From assembly GCF_011801145.1 (NCBI RefSeq), contig NZ_CP046172.1:5022001-5086000 (forward strand): a stretch of DNA of 64,000 bases, in the 5' to 3' direction. Positions 45,901 through 52,657 of this stretch are shown one piece after another; position 1 is the stretch's first letter; every line of letters starts with the position of its first letter. This DNA is from Nocardia arthritidis. Lineage in GTDB: Bacteria; Actinomycetota; Actinomycetes; Mycobacteriales; Mycobacteriaceae. Position numbers and translations under genes: made by a program. The notes beneath the pieces were generated by a model that was not told the DNA's origin, searched no databases, and was given only the letters and a program-made list of their open reading frames with translations.

Positions 45901-48410
45901 CGCCGATTGTCGAGCAGTTCCGCGATGGCCGTCGCGTGCACGGGATGGGGACCCAATTCGACGAATACGAGGTGCCGCTCGTCGATGAGGCGATCGATGG
46001 TGGGCGCGAACAGCACGGGCTCGCGCATGTTCCGCCACCAATACGCGGCATCGAGCGCGCCGGTGGGAACGATATCTCCGGTGACCGTCGAATACATCGG
46101 AATGGCTGCCGGACCCGACGCGACTCCGGACAACGCGGAGAGCAGTTCGTCCCGAAGCGGGTCCATATGGTGGCTGTGGAATGCCACCCGGACCGCAAGC
46201 GTGCGGCAGAAGATCCTGTCCCGCTCGAGCTCGCGCTCGATCCGTTCGAGGGCATCGGGGTCCCCGGTGAGCGCCGTCGATTCCGGGCCGTTGAGCGCCG
46301 CGACGGCCACCCGCCCGCGGTGTGCGGCGATCCGGCGTTCCACCTCGCCGTGCGGCAGGCCGACGGCGAGCATCGTCCCCTTGCCGGATGCTTTCTGCTG
46401 CAGCCGACTTCGATGGACGACGACACGCACCGCGTCCTCGAACGACAGCGCCCCCGACACACAGGCCGCGGCGACTTCGCCGATGCTGTGACCGAGGACC
46501 GCCGACGGGACGACACCCCAGCTCTGCCACAGATTCGCCAGCCCGAGCTGCACCGCGAACAGGGCAGGTTGCGCGATGAAGGTCTCATCGATCCGGCTAT
46601 CGGCTCGGTCCCGCCGAAGCTCCTCGGCAACGGTCCAGTCGACGTACGTGCCGAGCTCCGCGTCCACGCGCTCGACGGTTCGCCGGAATACCGCGCTCTC
46701 GTCGAGCAGCTCGCGCGCCATGCCCCACCATTGCGGGCCCTGCCCCGAGAAGACGAAAGCCGCGTGCGCGGCGCCGGGCGCCTTCACACCGCTCCGAAGC
46801 CCGGCGGGCGATGAGCCTCTCGCCACATCGCGAAGGGCGTCGCGCAACCCGTCCGCGGACGAACACACCATGGCGAGACGATGGTCGAAATGTGGACGGG
46901 CCAGCGCCTGCGTGGCCGCGACGGCGGGCAGCGCCGCCGCTGTCGCCGGATCGTCGAGGAAGTCGGCGTAACGGTCCGCGTACGCCCGCAGTGCCGCCGT
47001 CGTCCTCGCACTGAGTGTGAACAGCACGGGTTCTCCCGCCGCACGCTCGGTCACCGTGTCTCGGCGCGCCGCGGCGGCATCGTCCGGCGGACCTTCGAGG
47101 ATCACATGGGCATTGGATCCGCCGAATCCGAACGAATTGACACCCGCCAGGCGCGGTCTGCCGCGCGGCCACGATCGGCGGGCCCGCACCAGCCGCAGGC
47201 CCAATTCCTCGAACGGGATCGTCGTATTCGGTACCTCCGCGTGGATGTTCGCGGGGATCTCACCGTGGGTGAGAACGAGGCATGCCTTGATGATTCCGGC
47301 GATTCCGGCCGCCGACTCGAGGTGACCCAGATTCGACTTCACCGCGCCGATGAGGCAGGGTTCGCGCTCGGTGCGTCCTGCGGCCAATGCCTTTCCCAGG
47401 GCGCGTGCCTCGACCGGGTCGCCGACGGCCGTACCCGTCCCGTGCGCTTCGACGTAGCCGATGTCGGCCGGGTCGACGCCGGCATCGCGACAGGCGTCCA
47501 CGATCATCTGCGCCTGCGCGTCCTCGCTGGGCACGGTGATGCCGTTCGTGCGACCATCCTGATTCGTCGCGCTGCCACGGATCACCGCGTAGACGCGGTC
47601 GCCATCGAGGACGGCCGAGGACAGCGGCTTCAGAATGATCGTGCCCGACCCCTCGCTGCGAACATAACCGTCACCCGCTCCACTGAACGACTTACACCGG
47701 CCGTCGGGCGACAGAAATGTTCCCTGACTGAACCCGATGGTCGCCTCGGGCACGAGTATCGCGCTGACTCCCCCGACAATCGCCATCGTCGCTTCGCCAC
47801 CGCGAATGGCACGGCACGCGAGGTGGACGGCGACCAATGAGGACGAGCATGCCGTGTCCACCGTCATGCTGGGACCGTGTATGTCGAGCAGATACGAGAC
47901 GCGGTTGGCCACAATGCAATTCGCGAGACCGGCCATCGTGTGGCCATCGATCAGATACCGGTTGTCGGGATTGAGCTGGATGATGCCGTAGTCATGACCG
48001 GAAACCCCTGCGTATACAGCGGTTTTCGTGCCTGCGAGGCGTTCGGGAACGATTCCCGCGTCCTGTAGGGCTTCCCATGTCGTCTCGAGAAAGAGGCGCT
48101 GTTGCGGGTCCATCCTGGCGGCCTCGTGGGGCGTGATGCCGAAGAAATGCGCATCGAATGCGGTGACATCGTCGAGGTATCCACCCCATCGAGTGCGAAG
48201 ATGCCCCGGTCGGCCCGCATCGCGGTCGTAGAAGGCAGCATCCGACCACCGGTCCTGCGGCACCGCTCGAATGGCATCGCCTTCCTCGAGCAGGAGGCGC
48301 CAGAAGTCGCTGACATTGCAGATCTGTCCTGGGAACCTGCAACCTATCCCCACGACAGCAATGCCCTCATGCTTCCGGCCGATGGTTGCCGAAAACGCGC
48401 TGGAGGCCAT
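39948..48410 (-). CDS. Single-module highly reducing type I PKS (KS-AT-DH-MT-ER-KR-ACP-TE)
   Basis: 2820-aa complete synthase. Approximate order: KS (DTACSSS, Cys188; HGTGT; SNLGHLESA), AT (GHSIGE, Ser642; VAFHS: malonyl-like), DH (HRVQGPIVFP, His945; LDSCFQS), C-methyltransferase (VLEIGAGTGG ~1415), ER (LVHAAAGGVG ~1977, intact), KR (TGGYTGFG ~2184; YSS; NYAAAN), ACP (LGMDSLM, Ser ~2486) and C-terminal thioesterase (GHSMGG, Ser ~2633; His in SGDHLF). The single complete reducing module with an embedded MT and its own TE resembles fungal highly reducing iterative PKSs and the few iterative bacterial ones. Repeated use of one module with varying reduction and methylation is therefore the leading hypothesis. 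The stop overlaps the halogenase start (ATGA). It is divergent from the XRE regulator across 315 bp that contain the ATGCACAT-type motif. Confidence 0.95.
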   Translation of the reverse strand: MASSAFSATIGRKHEGIAVVGIGCRFPGQICNVSDFWRLLLEEGDAIRAVPQDRWSDAAFYDRDAGRPGHLRTRWGGYLDDVTAFDAHFFGITPHEAARMDPQQRLFLETTWEALQDAGIVPERLAGTKTAVYAGVSGHDYGIIQLNPDNRYLIDGHTMAGLANCIVANRVSYLLDIHGPSMTVDTACSSSLVAVHLACRAIRGGEATMAIVGGVSAILVPEATIGFSQGTFLSPDGRCKSFSGAGDGYVRSEGSGTIILKPLSSAVLDGDRVYAVIRGSATNQDGRTNGITVPSEDAQAQMIVDACRDAGVDPADIGYVEAHGTGTAVGDPVEARALGKALAAGRTEREPCLIGAVKSNLGHLESAAGIAGIIKACLVLTHGEIPANIHAEVPNTTIPFEELGLRLVRARRSWPRGRPRLAGVNSFGFGGSNAHVILEGPPDDAAAARRDTVTERAAGEPVLFTLSARTTAALRAYADRYADFLDDPATAAALPAVAATQALARPHFDHRLAMVCSSADGLRDALRDVARGSSPAGLRSGVKAPGAAHAAFVFSGQGPQWWGMARELLDESAVFRRTVERVDAELGTYVDWTVAEELRRDRADSRIDETFIAQPALFAVQLGLANLWQSWGVVPSAVLGHSIGEVAAACVSGALSFEDAVRVVVHRSRLQQKASGKGTMLAVGLPHGEVERRIAAHRGRVAVAALNGPESTALTGDPDALERIERELERDRIFCRTLAVRVAFHSHHMDPLRDELLSALSGVASGPAAIPMYSTVTGDIVPTGALDAAYWWRNMREPVLFAPTIDRLIDERHLVFVELGPHPVHATAIAELLDNRRAEGVVVESLHRGRGDRVTLSNSLASLYAAGFDPCWDTVFDRTRARVPVPFYPWQRETHWLETPLSRSRRFPSPMHPLVGTESGAADEPGKHIWELVLDLARFPWLADHRVQGPIVFPAAAYLDMVLGCAASAFGAGPYSLEDVEFRRALFIFDDRPAPVVQLILTHALHYSVYSRQGSDKDWTLHSVGTLRRGAPTAVLPALEAQGVVEIEPAAVYTRFRDGGLLLGPAFTAIVELAHGDGCSRARIETPTAVADEARRHTIHPAVLDSCFQSLSVAMGRDSPGGDAEGLYLPVAVRRFSFHTTARGRLTCYGRTYPGDDPRYRQGDLWIVDDVGTIVAELEGLRFQSVTQDIDESDAILQWLYEYRWRPAPVHTTARIPADFLPSDAALRAAVEPLIDEPRNRSINREYHAVTEPEMDRLCLAYVTEAFHELGLKFSRGRHCTLEEIARETGVPDKQWQYLGRLLELLALHGIIENDADGWRIRIEPARADTEKMLARLRERHPECESEYAVLERCGREQAAILRGDVDPLELIFPETEFASVANLYGTSLSFEQTNRIVGAVVAECVRALPSGRPLRVLEIGAGTGGTTGYVLPELPADRAEYVYSDVTQLFLAKARRRFTDFDFVDYRILDIERDIEAQGFDPHYFDIVVASNVLHATVSLRATLENVERLMTSRGLLLIVEVTVPPQWLDLTFGTTTGWWKFADHELRPRYPLMPEAVWRDFLPTAGLEHVQIFSEMTTPRQSGNSVIVARTRAVDLEPHQPRVEPGPWVVLADADGVGERYLALLGAAAAASVIVTRGEVFERIDARSFRVRPTSSADLKSVLEQVRAHTAGVAGVLHLWNLDFAGRAVTAELLPAMERDAAYSVIALARAVEELDWTTPPRFWVATSGAHALDRDEHVTLTQVPSWGILRVLSSEHSTLRTKIIDFDPAAAADQRAAELFDELLHVRTAGEEVAFRAGTRFTDRLEHVSCTEFDASAATFARVSDETPCTLAVPTEPGIERLRYERRARPALGPGDVAIRPLATGLNFHDVLLTLGMLPEAAIFGGFYEENLGMECAGVVTQVGSDVEGLVAGDHVVAFARGCFGSMVATDARLVFPVPSNLSAAEAATLPMAYLTAWYALVEVGRLRPGERVLVHAAAGGVGLAAVHTAHALGATVLATAGSEDKRAYLRSLGVEEAFDSRSPAFAEAIRRRHDGVDVVLNSLRGDTIAKSLDLLRPGGRFLEIGTRDIRDNHKLGLEPFGNNLSYSAINIDRLLLDDPVRCREVVTKVLEAVASGKLPPLPRRVFGAGEVTSAFRYMAAAKQIGKVVVEFQPDAALLIHPSASGDVTFDADGTYLVTGGYTGFGLRTAQWLVDRGARTVVLVGRRARIDGENERPIATMRAQGAEVVLERADVSIEAEVEGLLGRMATLPALRGVFHSAMVLEDVPVSAMTEEQFLRAVRPKIDGAWHLHHHTRELDLDAFVMYSSMAWNIGTLGQANYAAANGFLEALAAHRRELGLPGLTINWGALGAVGFLARNRLDMSARLGWTAISPDNALGFVGRCLTQGVGRASVFGVNWAKMSQVMPILRSSPRFAHLVLEGTTGSVVAVGTEDLRAELRGLPADARESRLVATLSEQIARIFGMPVERLALDVPLTDLGMDSLMAGQIRNVLAKQLEIDFPTMGLMRGPTLVELATEVLAQVCGGEPGAAPLPMVATRRPERWIHPAGGRSDTAWLRVFALPFSGGGASVFTPWADHLPGTIEVLGIQPPGRENRIDEAPIGSISAFVAELADVMLPYLDRSFAIYGHSMGGLLAYELTKHLERQYAEVPTKLIVAGWLSPALVEGYVRSLKHIRDGFDLDHASDGQVLAVLRDNGLFTAPIDDDASLGPLIPSIRADLEMLGAYRFEHGVMVRAPITILRGATDPLFGMDQLRAWEKLTTGRFTLTTVSGDHLFIRNPDARVMRTIADELSVADEYPTFTTLDGSAQSSRGRERR

Positions 48411-48560
48411 GTTCCCCTGTCAACCCATGTCGCCGATCTCGCAGTCGCACAAGCCATCTCGCGGTCCATCCGCATCGATTACCGCGCACGGCAGCACTCA
48501 CTGTATCGCGTCCGGCGACCATTCGCGGCGTGCTCGACAGGTAGCTTGACAGCGACACAT

Positions 48561-48588
48561 TGATGTGCATATTTGTGCATTTATGCCG
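48561..48588. promoter_or_regulatory. TGTGCAT repeat cluster between PKS2 and the XRE regulator
   Basis: Two near-direct repeats (ATGTGCAT and TTGTGCAT, 10 bp apart) followed by TTATGCC form an AT-rich island in the 315-bp divergent gap. The reverse complement (ATGCACAAATATGCACAT) matches the motif cluster upstream of the P1 peptidase gene. It probably binds the adjacent XRE regulator. The rest of the gap holds no gene. Confidence 0.55.
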
Positions 48589-48725
48589 ACAGGCGGGTGC
48601 CTCCTTCGACTCACAGGCCACTGAAGCCTGGCCCGCGGGAGGCGGCCTTGCCTTGCCCACCCCGGAAACCAAGCATGCGTGTGCGTAATGGTAATCGATG
48701 CGCAGACAAGTGGTATCGTGTCTCT

Positions 48726-49301
48726 ATGGGCGACGAATCGGGCGCCGGCGACGCCGTGCAGCGCCCTAGGGGCGAATCGGCCGGACAGCGCTTCGGACAA
48801 CAAGTGAAGGCGTTCCGGCAGCGCAATCTCCCCGATGTGCTGATCACGCATCAGCGCATCCAGGACTTGGGTGGTCCCACGCGGAATGTCCAGTCCCGGA
48901 TCGAGAGCGGGCAGGTCGACGTCGTGAGTGCTTCCACGGAGGCGAAGTACAACCGGGCGCTCGAGGCCCTGGGACTGCCGCCCGGGAGTGCGACCGCGGC
49001 CCTGCACCATGGCGGCACACTCGGCCCGCCCACCGACGCGCAACCTGCCCCGGCGGCGGAGCACGACGATGTCGAAAGCGGAGTGAGCGCGCTGCAGAAT
49101 CTGGCCCGCAAGCACAGGTCCGTCGTGGATCTCGTGACCGAGCTCGAACGGCTCGGCATCGATTTGAAGCGGGCACGCAGCCATACCGAGGGCTATCAGC
49201 TGGTCTTTCCCAAGAGCGCGATCGACCGGCTGCTCCAAACTCTGCAGAATGTCGCCGAACCCGCACCCACGGAATCCGGCCCGGACAACCCGACGGAATA
49301 G
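48726..49301 (+). CDS. XRE-like helix-turn-helix regulator
   Basis: 191-aa regulator. The N-terminal region (QRFGQQVKAFRQRNLPDVLI, then HQRIQDLGGPTRNVQSRIES) forms a degenerate XRE-type helix-turn-helix with GxxxxTxxxIE-like spacing. The C-terminal third is helical (VVDLVTELERLGIDLKRARS) and may mediate dimerisation. The ATG was chosen because the domain begins there; no Shine-Dalgarno is visible and a TATCGT hexamer lies about 9 bp upstream, so the transcript may be leaderless. It is followed by an ImmA/IrrE-like protein and an MAB_1171c-type membrane protein, a recurring actinobacterial set. Confidence 0.8.
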   Translation: MGDESGAGDAVQRPRGESAGQRFGQQVKAFRQRNLPDVLITHQRIQDLGGPTRNVQSRIESGQVDVVSASTEAKYNRALEALGLPPGSATAALHHGGTLGPPTDAQPAPAAEHDDVESGVSALQNLARKHRSVVDLVTELERLGIDLKRARSHTEGYQLVFPKSAIDRLLQTLQNVAEPAPTESGPDNPTE

Positions 49302-49444
49302 CGAAATTGAACTAGAATCGCTAACGCCGGCCGGCACTTTCGGCTAGCCAGCCCCATTGAGCCGGGGAGGGAAATCGTTTTTGAACGCGGTCTACATTCG
49401 ATCGGTCGCTGCGCAGCCGCCCTCGCGCCCAGGCGGCACGTGAC

Positions 49445-49987
49445 ATGCGGAAACCATTCCGGAGCAGACTCTCCGTCCTCGCGCGGAACCTCATCCGAGG
49501 CGAGATTTCCACGCGGGCTCGGTTGCAAAGCCTTGTCGATGGTCTCGATCTGCCCGCGGACTGGACCATCGAGGAGTTCTTCGCGGAACTCGAGCGCATG
49601 CGCGGGCGGCGGATCGTGCGATTGCCGCTGCCGCCGACGGCTCCGGTCGGGTTGTGCGGGTTGTGGCTGGCGTGCAAGCGCTATGACGTGATCTTTCTGC
49701 GGCAGTCGTCCGATCCCGCCGCGGAACTGCACGTGGCTTTGCACGAGGTCGGCCATATGCTGCTCGATCACGGACAGGACGCATCGATCTCCACGGTGGA
49801 ATTGACGACGCTGACGAGCGGTGTCGCGCTGGACCGAGAAATCGATCTCTCCACGGTCCGCGCCGCCCGCGGAATATCCAGCTACGACTCCGAAGAAGAG
49901 TACGAGGCCGAACTGTTGGCGTCGCTGATCGGCATCCGCGCCCGTACCGTCGGACCACGGCGCGATCCGATGTTGAAAGAGATTTAG
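49445..49987 (+). CDS. ImmA/IrrE-type metallopeptidase-like protein
   Basis: 180-aa protein with the zinc-peptidase motif HEVGHMLLDH near residue 100 (HExxH) and a downstream acidic EEEYEAELLASLIG that supplies the likely third ligand Glu. The N-terminus is basic and helical. ImmA/IrrE proteins cleave or modulate a partner XRE repressor after stress, and the XRE gene lies immediately upstream, so a protease-repressor pair is the natural reading. The start ATG has only a weak ribosome binding site. The next gene begins 4 bp after the stop, suggesting one operon. Confidence 0.85.
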   Translation: MRKPFRSRLSVLARNLIRGEISTRARLQSLVDGLDLPADWTIEEFFAELERMRGRRIVRLPLPPTAPVGLCGLWLACKRYDVIFLRQSSDPAAELHVALHEVGHMLLDHGQDASISTVELTTLTSGVALDREIDLSTVRAARGISSYDSEEEYEAELLASLIGIRARTVGPRRDPMLKEI

Positions 49988-49990
49988 CGC

Positions 49991-51016
49991 ATGTGGCCGC
50001 ACGACCATCTGTCCACCTGGGTCACCATGCCCGCGACAGTATTCATAGTGGCCATCACGATCATCCGATTCGCCTTGATCCGGCGCACCTCCTTATTCGG
50101 CCGTCTGATCAACGCGATGATGGGCTTCGATTCGGTAGCGGCCCTGCTGCGTGAACCGGTGATCGCCCGCCGCGTAGCCGGCGTCGTTCCCGGCGGCCTG
50201 CCCACGGTGTTCGATACCTGGCACTGGCTGACCGTGATGGCCTGGGCGTGCGGACTCGGGATGGTTCAGCTGTACCACTACGGCCCGGTGCGCTACCGAA
50301 TCCGGTTCAAGGTCGTGCTCGGACTGGCGGCTGCGCTCAGCGCCGTATTCCTCGTTCTGAGCGATCCGGCCCGAGCCGCGCGGATGTCGTCCATCGCCGA
50401 ATACGGGGGCTGGCGATACGGCGTCTACGTCGGATTGTGTTCGGCGCCGCCGGTCATCGTCGCGTTGTACTACTACGTGCTGACCCGCAGGGGCACGGTA
50501 GGCCGGACCACCACCCTGTGGGAGCGGATTGTCCTGACCAGCCAGCTGAGTTTCGCCGTCGCCAGCTTCCTGCCCATCCTCTCGATCGTGGTCTTCGCGG
50601 CCTCGGATGCCGCGGGAGTCGGCAACGCGTTCACCCATCACATGTACGACGTGATGACCGATGGAATCACCTCGGGTGAGCCAGGGTTGCTCTTCTTCGC
50701 CGCTGCGGTCGTGGCATTGATCCCGTCCGCGGCACAGGCCGTCATGCAACTCCTGCGACTGGATCGCGATTCACGCACCGTGCGTCGGCTGTATCCGGTG
50801 TGGCGGGATCTGACGGCCGCCGCACCACAGGTCGTGTTCCGACTCAAATGGGTGGACAACTGGAACGCCGCACCGCAGGAACGTCTACATCGCCGCCGGA
50901 TGGAAATCCACGATGCGGCCGAAATCGTCGCCAGATACGTAGTGCCCTTCCGGATATCGTCGACGCATCGATCGACGCCACCGTCGACGAAGACGACCAA
51001 GAGCACATGCGGCTGA
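49991..51016 (+). CDS. MAB_1171c-type integral membrane protein (frame break near the C-terminus)
   Basis: 341-aa protein as read. Hydrophobic segments are visible at about residues 15-30, 72-90, 105-125, 145-165, 185-210 and 235-255, with histidines near membrane edges (LYHYG, THHMYD). The cytosolic tail LYPVWRDLTAAAPQVVFRLK is typical of the MAB_1171c / DUF6545 family. After ARYVV the reading frame becomes non-homologous (PFRISSTHRS), while the family-like continuation ALPDIVDASIDATVDEDDQE appears in the next frame from about 50944. The family is usually about 400 aa, which the joined frames would give. Function in the family is unproven; it is often next to XRE and ImmA/IrrE genes. Confidence 0.75.
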   Translation: MWPHDHLSTWVTMPATVFIVAITIIRFALIRRTSLFGRLINAMMGFDSVAALLREPVIARRVAGVVPGGLPTVFDTWHWLTVMAWACGLGMVQLYHYGPVRYRIRFKVVLGLAAALSAVFLVLSDPARAARMSSIAEYGGWRYGVYVGLCSAPPVIVALYYYVLTRRGTVGRTTTLWERIVLTSQLSFAVASFLPILSIVVFAASDAAGVGNAFTHHMYDVMTDGITSGEPGLLFFAAAVVALIPSAAQAVMQLLRLDRDSRTVRRLYPVWRDLTAAAPQVVFRLKWVDNWNAAPQERLHRRRMEIHDAAEIVARYVVPFRISSTHRSTPPSTKTTKSTCG

Positions 51017-51222
51017 TTACCGAGCTGGCCCTGGCGACCGAACGGCTCACCGACAGCGATGGCGCACCCGCGGACGATCCGACCGCGGTCGGGGGTGGCG
51101 TACCCGACGAGCAGACACTGCTTCGGTTGTGGGAACCCGCGAAAACCCTGCTCCGCGCGACCGACCGGCGAAACCAGCAGTCGGCCACCGGGACAACGAC
51201 GTTCTCGTCCGCCAGAGACTGA
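50944..51222 (+). pseudogene. Out-of-frame C-terminal tail of the MAB_1171c-type gene
   Basis: About 92 codons continue the MAB_1171c-type protein in a different frame (LPDIVDASIDATVDE, LITELALATERLTDSDG, LLRLWEPAKTLLRATDRR). The helical, acidic tail and the seamless homology point across the break indicate a single-base indel around 50943 rather than an independent gene. It ends 22 bp before the convergent P1 peptidase gene. Confidence 0.55.
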
Positions 51223-51243
51223 TCCCCGAGGTACGGACGTCCG

Positions 51244-52104
51244 TCACCGCGCTACCGATCGGATCGCCTCGGTGACCGAGGCCAGGGCCATCAGCCGGAC
51301 GGTGTCGACATCGGACTCGACCTCACCCGTCGCGGCGGCGATGAATCCGTCGCCGTCGAAACGAGTATGCGGCGGCGTGAGCGCGCGGGCGAGACCGTCG
51401 TGGGCGCCCTGGGCGACGATGCGGCAGCCCACCTTGGTCAGCCGGGCGTTGGTCACCACGGCGCCGATGGTGGTATGGGTGCGCGCGCCCGCGAACTCGC
51501 GCAGCTGCTCGAGCTGCTCCACCGCTTCCAGTGAGACACTGGCGGCGCCGTCGTCTATATCGCCGAAAGCGTTGACCACGCATAGGGCGCCCACGACCAC
51601 ATCGCCCAAACGCTGTTCGGCGTAACCGATTCCGCCGGGACGCCGCCGCGGGCCGCGCCAATGGGCGACATACGCACCGGCACCCGCGCCGACGCGGCCG
51701 TGCAGGACCTGTTCGCCGAGACTTGCCGCCGCGGCGGTGTATCCGTGTTCGGCGGTCGGACGCGCGGCGGAGTCGCCCGCGCACAGGTCGAACAACGCCA
51801 GCGTCGGAACGATGGGGACCTTGCCACCGGGGGTGGGAACTCCCCTCCCCCGCTCCTCGAGGTATCGCATCACTCCGTCCGCCGCGGCGAGCCCGAAGGC
51901 CGAACCACCGGTCAGCACAATGGCATCCACCGAGGAAACGACCTTGTCCGGTGCGAGCGCGTCCAGTTCCCGGCTGGCCGGTGCGCCGCCACGCACCTCG
52001 CAGGAGGCCGTCGACCCGTCCGGCAGCATCAGCACGGTGCATCCCGTCTCGCCGACCGAATCCGTCCAATGACCGACACGCACTCCAACGACCCCGATTG
52101 TCAT
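51244..52104 (-). CDS. P1-family (DmpA-type) N-terminal nucleophile aminopeptidase
   Basis: 286-aa protein expected to self-process into two chains and release N-terminal amino acids. Family blocks are visible: GVRVGHWTD near the N-terminus, VSSVDAIVLTGGSAFGLAAA near residue 80, PTPGGKVPIVPTLALFDL near 105 and HTTIGAVVTNARLTK near 210, where the Thr cluster would supply the nucleophile. The start was placed at the ATG with a GGAG box; an upstream Met would add an unrelated 18-residue extension. The 150 bp upstream carry the repeated ATGCACAT-type motif, suggesting control by the XRE regulator upstream. Confidence 0.88.
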   Translation of the reverse strand: MTIGVVGVRVGHWTDSVGETGCTVLMLPDGSTASCEVRGGAPASRELDALAPDKVVSSVDAIVLTGGSAFGLAAADGVMRYLEERGRGVPTPGGKVPIVPTLALFDLCAGDSAARPTAEHGYTAAAASLGEQVLHGRVGAGAGAYVAHWRGPRRRPGGIGYAEQRLGDVVVGALCVVNAFGDIDDGAASVSLEAVEQLEQLREFAGARTHTTIGAVVTNARLTKVGCRIVAQGAHDGLARALTPPHTRFDGDGFIAAATGEVESDVDTVRLMALASVTEAIRSVAR

Positions 52105-52182
52105 GTCCCGCTCCGATCCGCCTACCGGCACCCGCTGATCCTGCGACAGCTTACCCATTTCGACAAGATCAAAGGCCGGATT

Positions 52183-52247
52183 ATGCGCATCGCTTCAAAT
52201 AAATGCACATCTATGCCCACATATGCGTTGACATGCCCATCTGCGCC
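52183..52247. promoter_or_regulatory. ATGCxCAT motif array upstream of the P1 peptidase gene
   Basis: At least four related units (ATGCGCAT, ATGCACAT, ATGCCCAC, ATGCCCAT) occur within 65 bp in an AT-rich island 80-145 bp upstream of the peptidase start. The ATGCACATC unit matches the reverse complement of the element between PKS2 and the XRE gene. Confidence 0.5.
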
Positions 52248-52289
52248 TTTTAGACTCATCCCATGGGCGTGAGAGCCGGGGCGCCTCGG

Positions 52290-52360
52290 GGCAAGATTCC
52301 GGTGCGATGCTCCTATCTCGCACGAGGGGGGAGATCGGCACATCGCACCGGAATCTTGCC
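52290..52360. repeat. Perfect 20-bp inverted repeat with 31-nt loop
   Basis: The arms at 52290-52309 and 52341-52360 are exact reverse complements. A further ATCTC/GAGAT pair can extend the fold inside the loop. No transposase is present. Candidates are a MITE-like relic, a small structured RNA or a strong terminator or attenuator between the peptidase and SDR loci. Confidence 0.8.
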
Positions 52361-52618
52361 GAGCCGGATGCCGCCGTCGATCGGCCAGGACCTCATCGCG
52401 ATCCCGAGGGCGCAACCGCGAGACCCAACGCTGCGGCGGTGCCCATACGCCAGATCTCGTCGACCGTCTCCAGGTCGGCGTAGCCACCTTCGGCAAGAGC
52501 CAGCGCGGCCCCGGTAGCCCGCTTTTCGCCTCGCGCTGCCGGTTCGGTCAGCGCGAAAGACGTTCTGCGCGACGGGGAATCGGTCCCGGGAGTGCTCGTC
52601 TTGCGCTGCGATCGCCGA
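52361..52618. other. Intergenic region with a possible regulator relic
   Basis: No convincing complete gene. One minus-strand frame reads RGEKRATGAALALAEGGYAD, which loosely recalls a TetR N-terminus, but it ends soon afterwards at a stop and lacks a recognition helix. Otherwise I see nothing. Confidence 0.3.
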
Positions 52619-52651
52619 CTTGACCTTCACCCTGGGGTCAAGGTTTAGCGT
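52619..52651 (+). promoter_or_regulatory. MerR-type promoter/operator of the SDR gene
   Basis: A perfect dyad CTTGACC-N10-GGTCAAG (52619-52642) contains a TTGACC -35 box and is followed by a TTTAGC/TAGCGT -10 box. The spacer of about 20 bp with a central dyad is the signature of MerR-activated promoters. The predicted transcription start falls at or next to the SDR ATG at 52658. Confidence 0.7.
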
Positions 52652-52657
52652 CCTGGT

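Noticed and set aside
48573..48725. 51-residue N-terminal extension of the XRE regulator
   Set aside because: It overlaps the motif cluster and promoter region, is Arg/Pro-rich and lies outside the DNA-binding domain.
51233..51244. ACGGACGTCCGT palindrome between convergent genes
   Set aside because: It overlaps the stop of the P1 peptidase gene and is too short without a loop to support a terminator call.
52263..52517. Plus-strand frame across the 20-bp inverted repeat
   Set aside because: Arg/Pro-rich composition, no ribosome binding site, and it merely reads through the palindrome.
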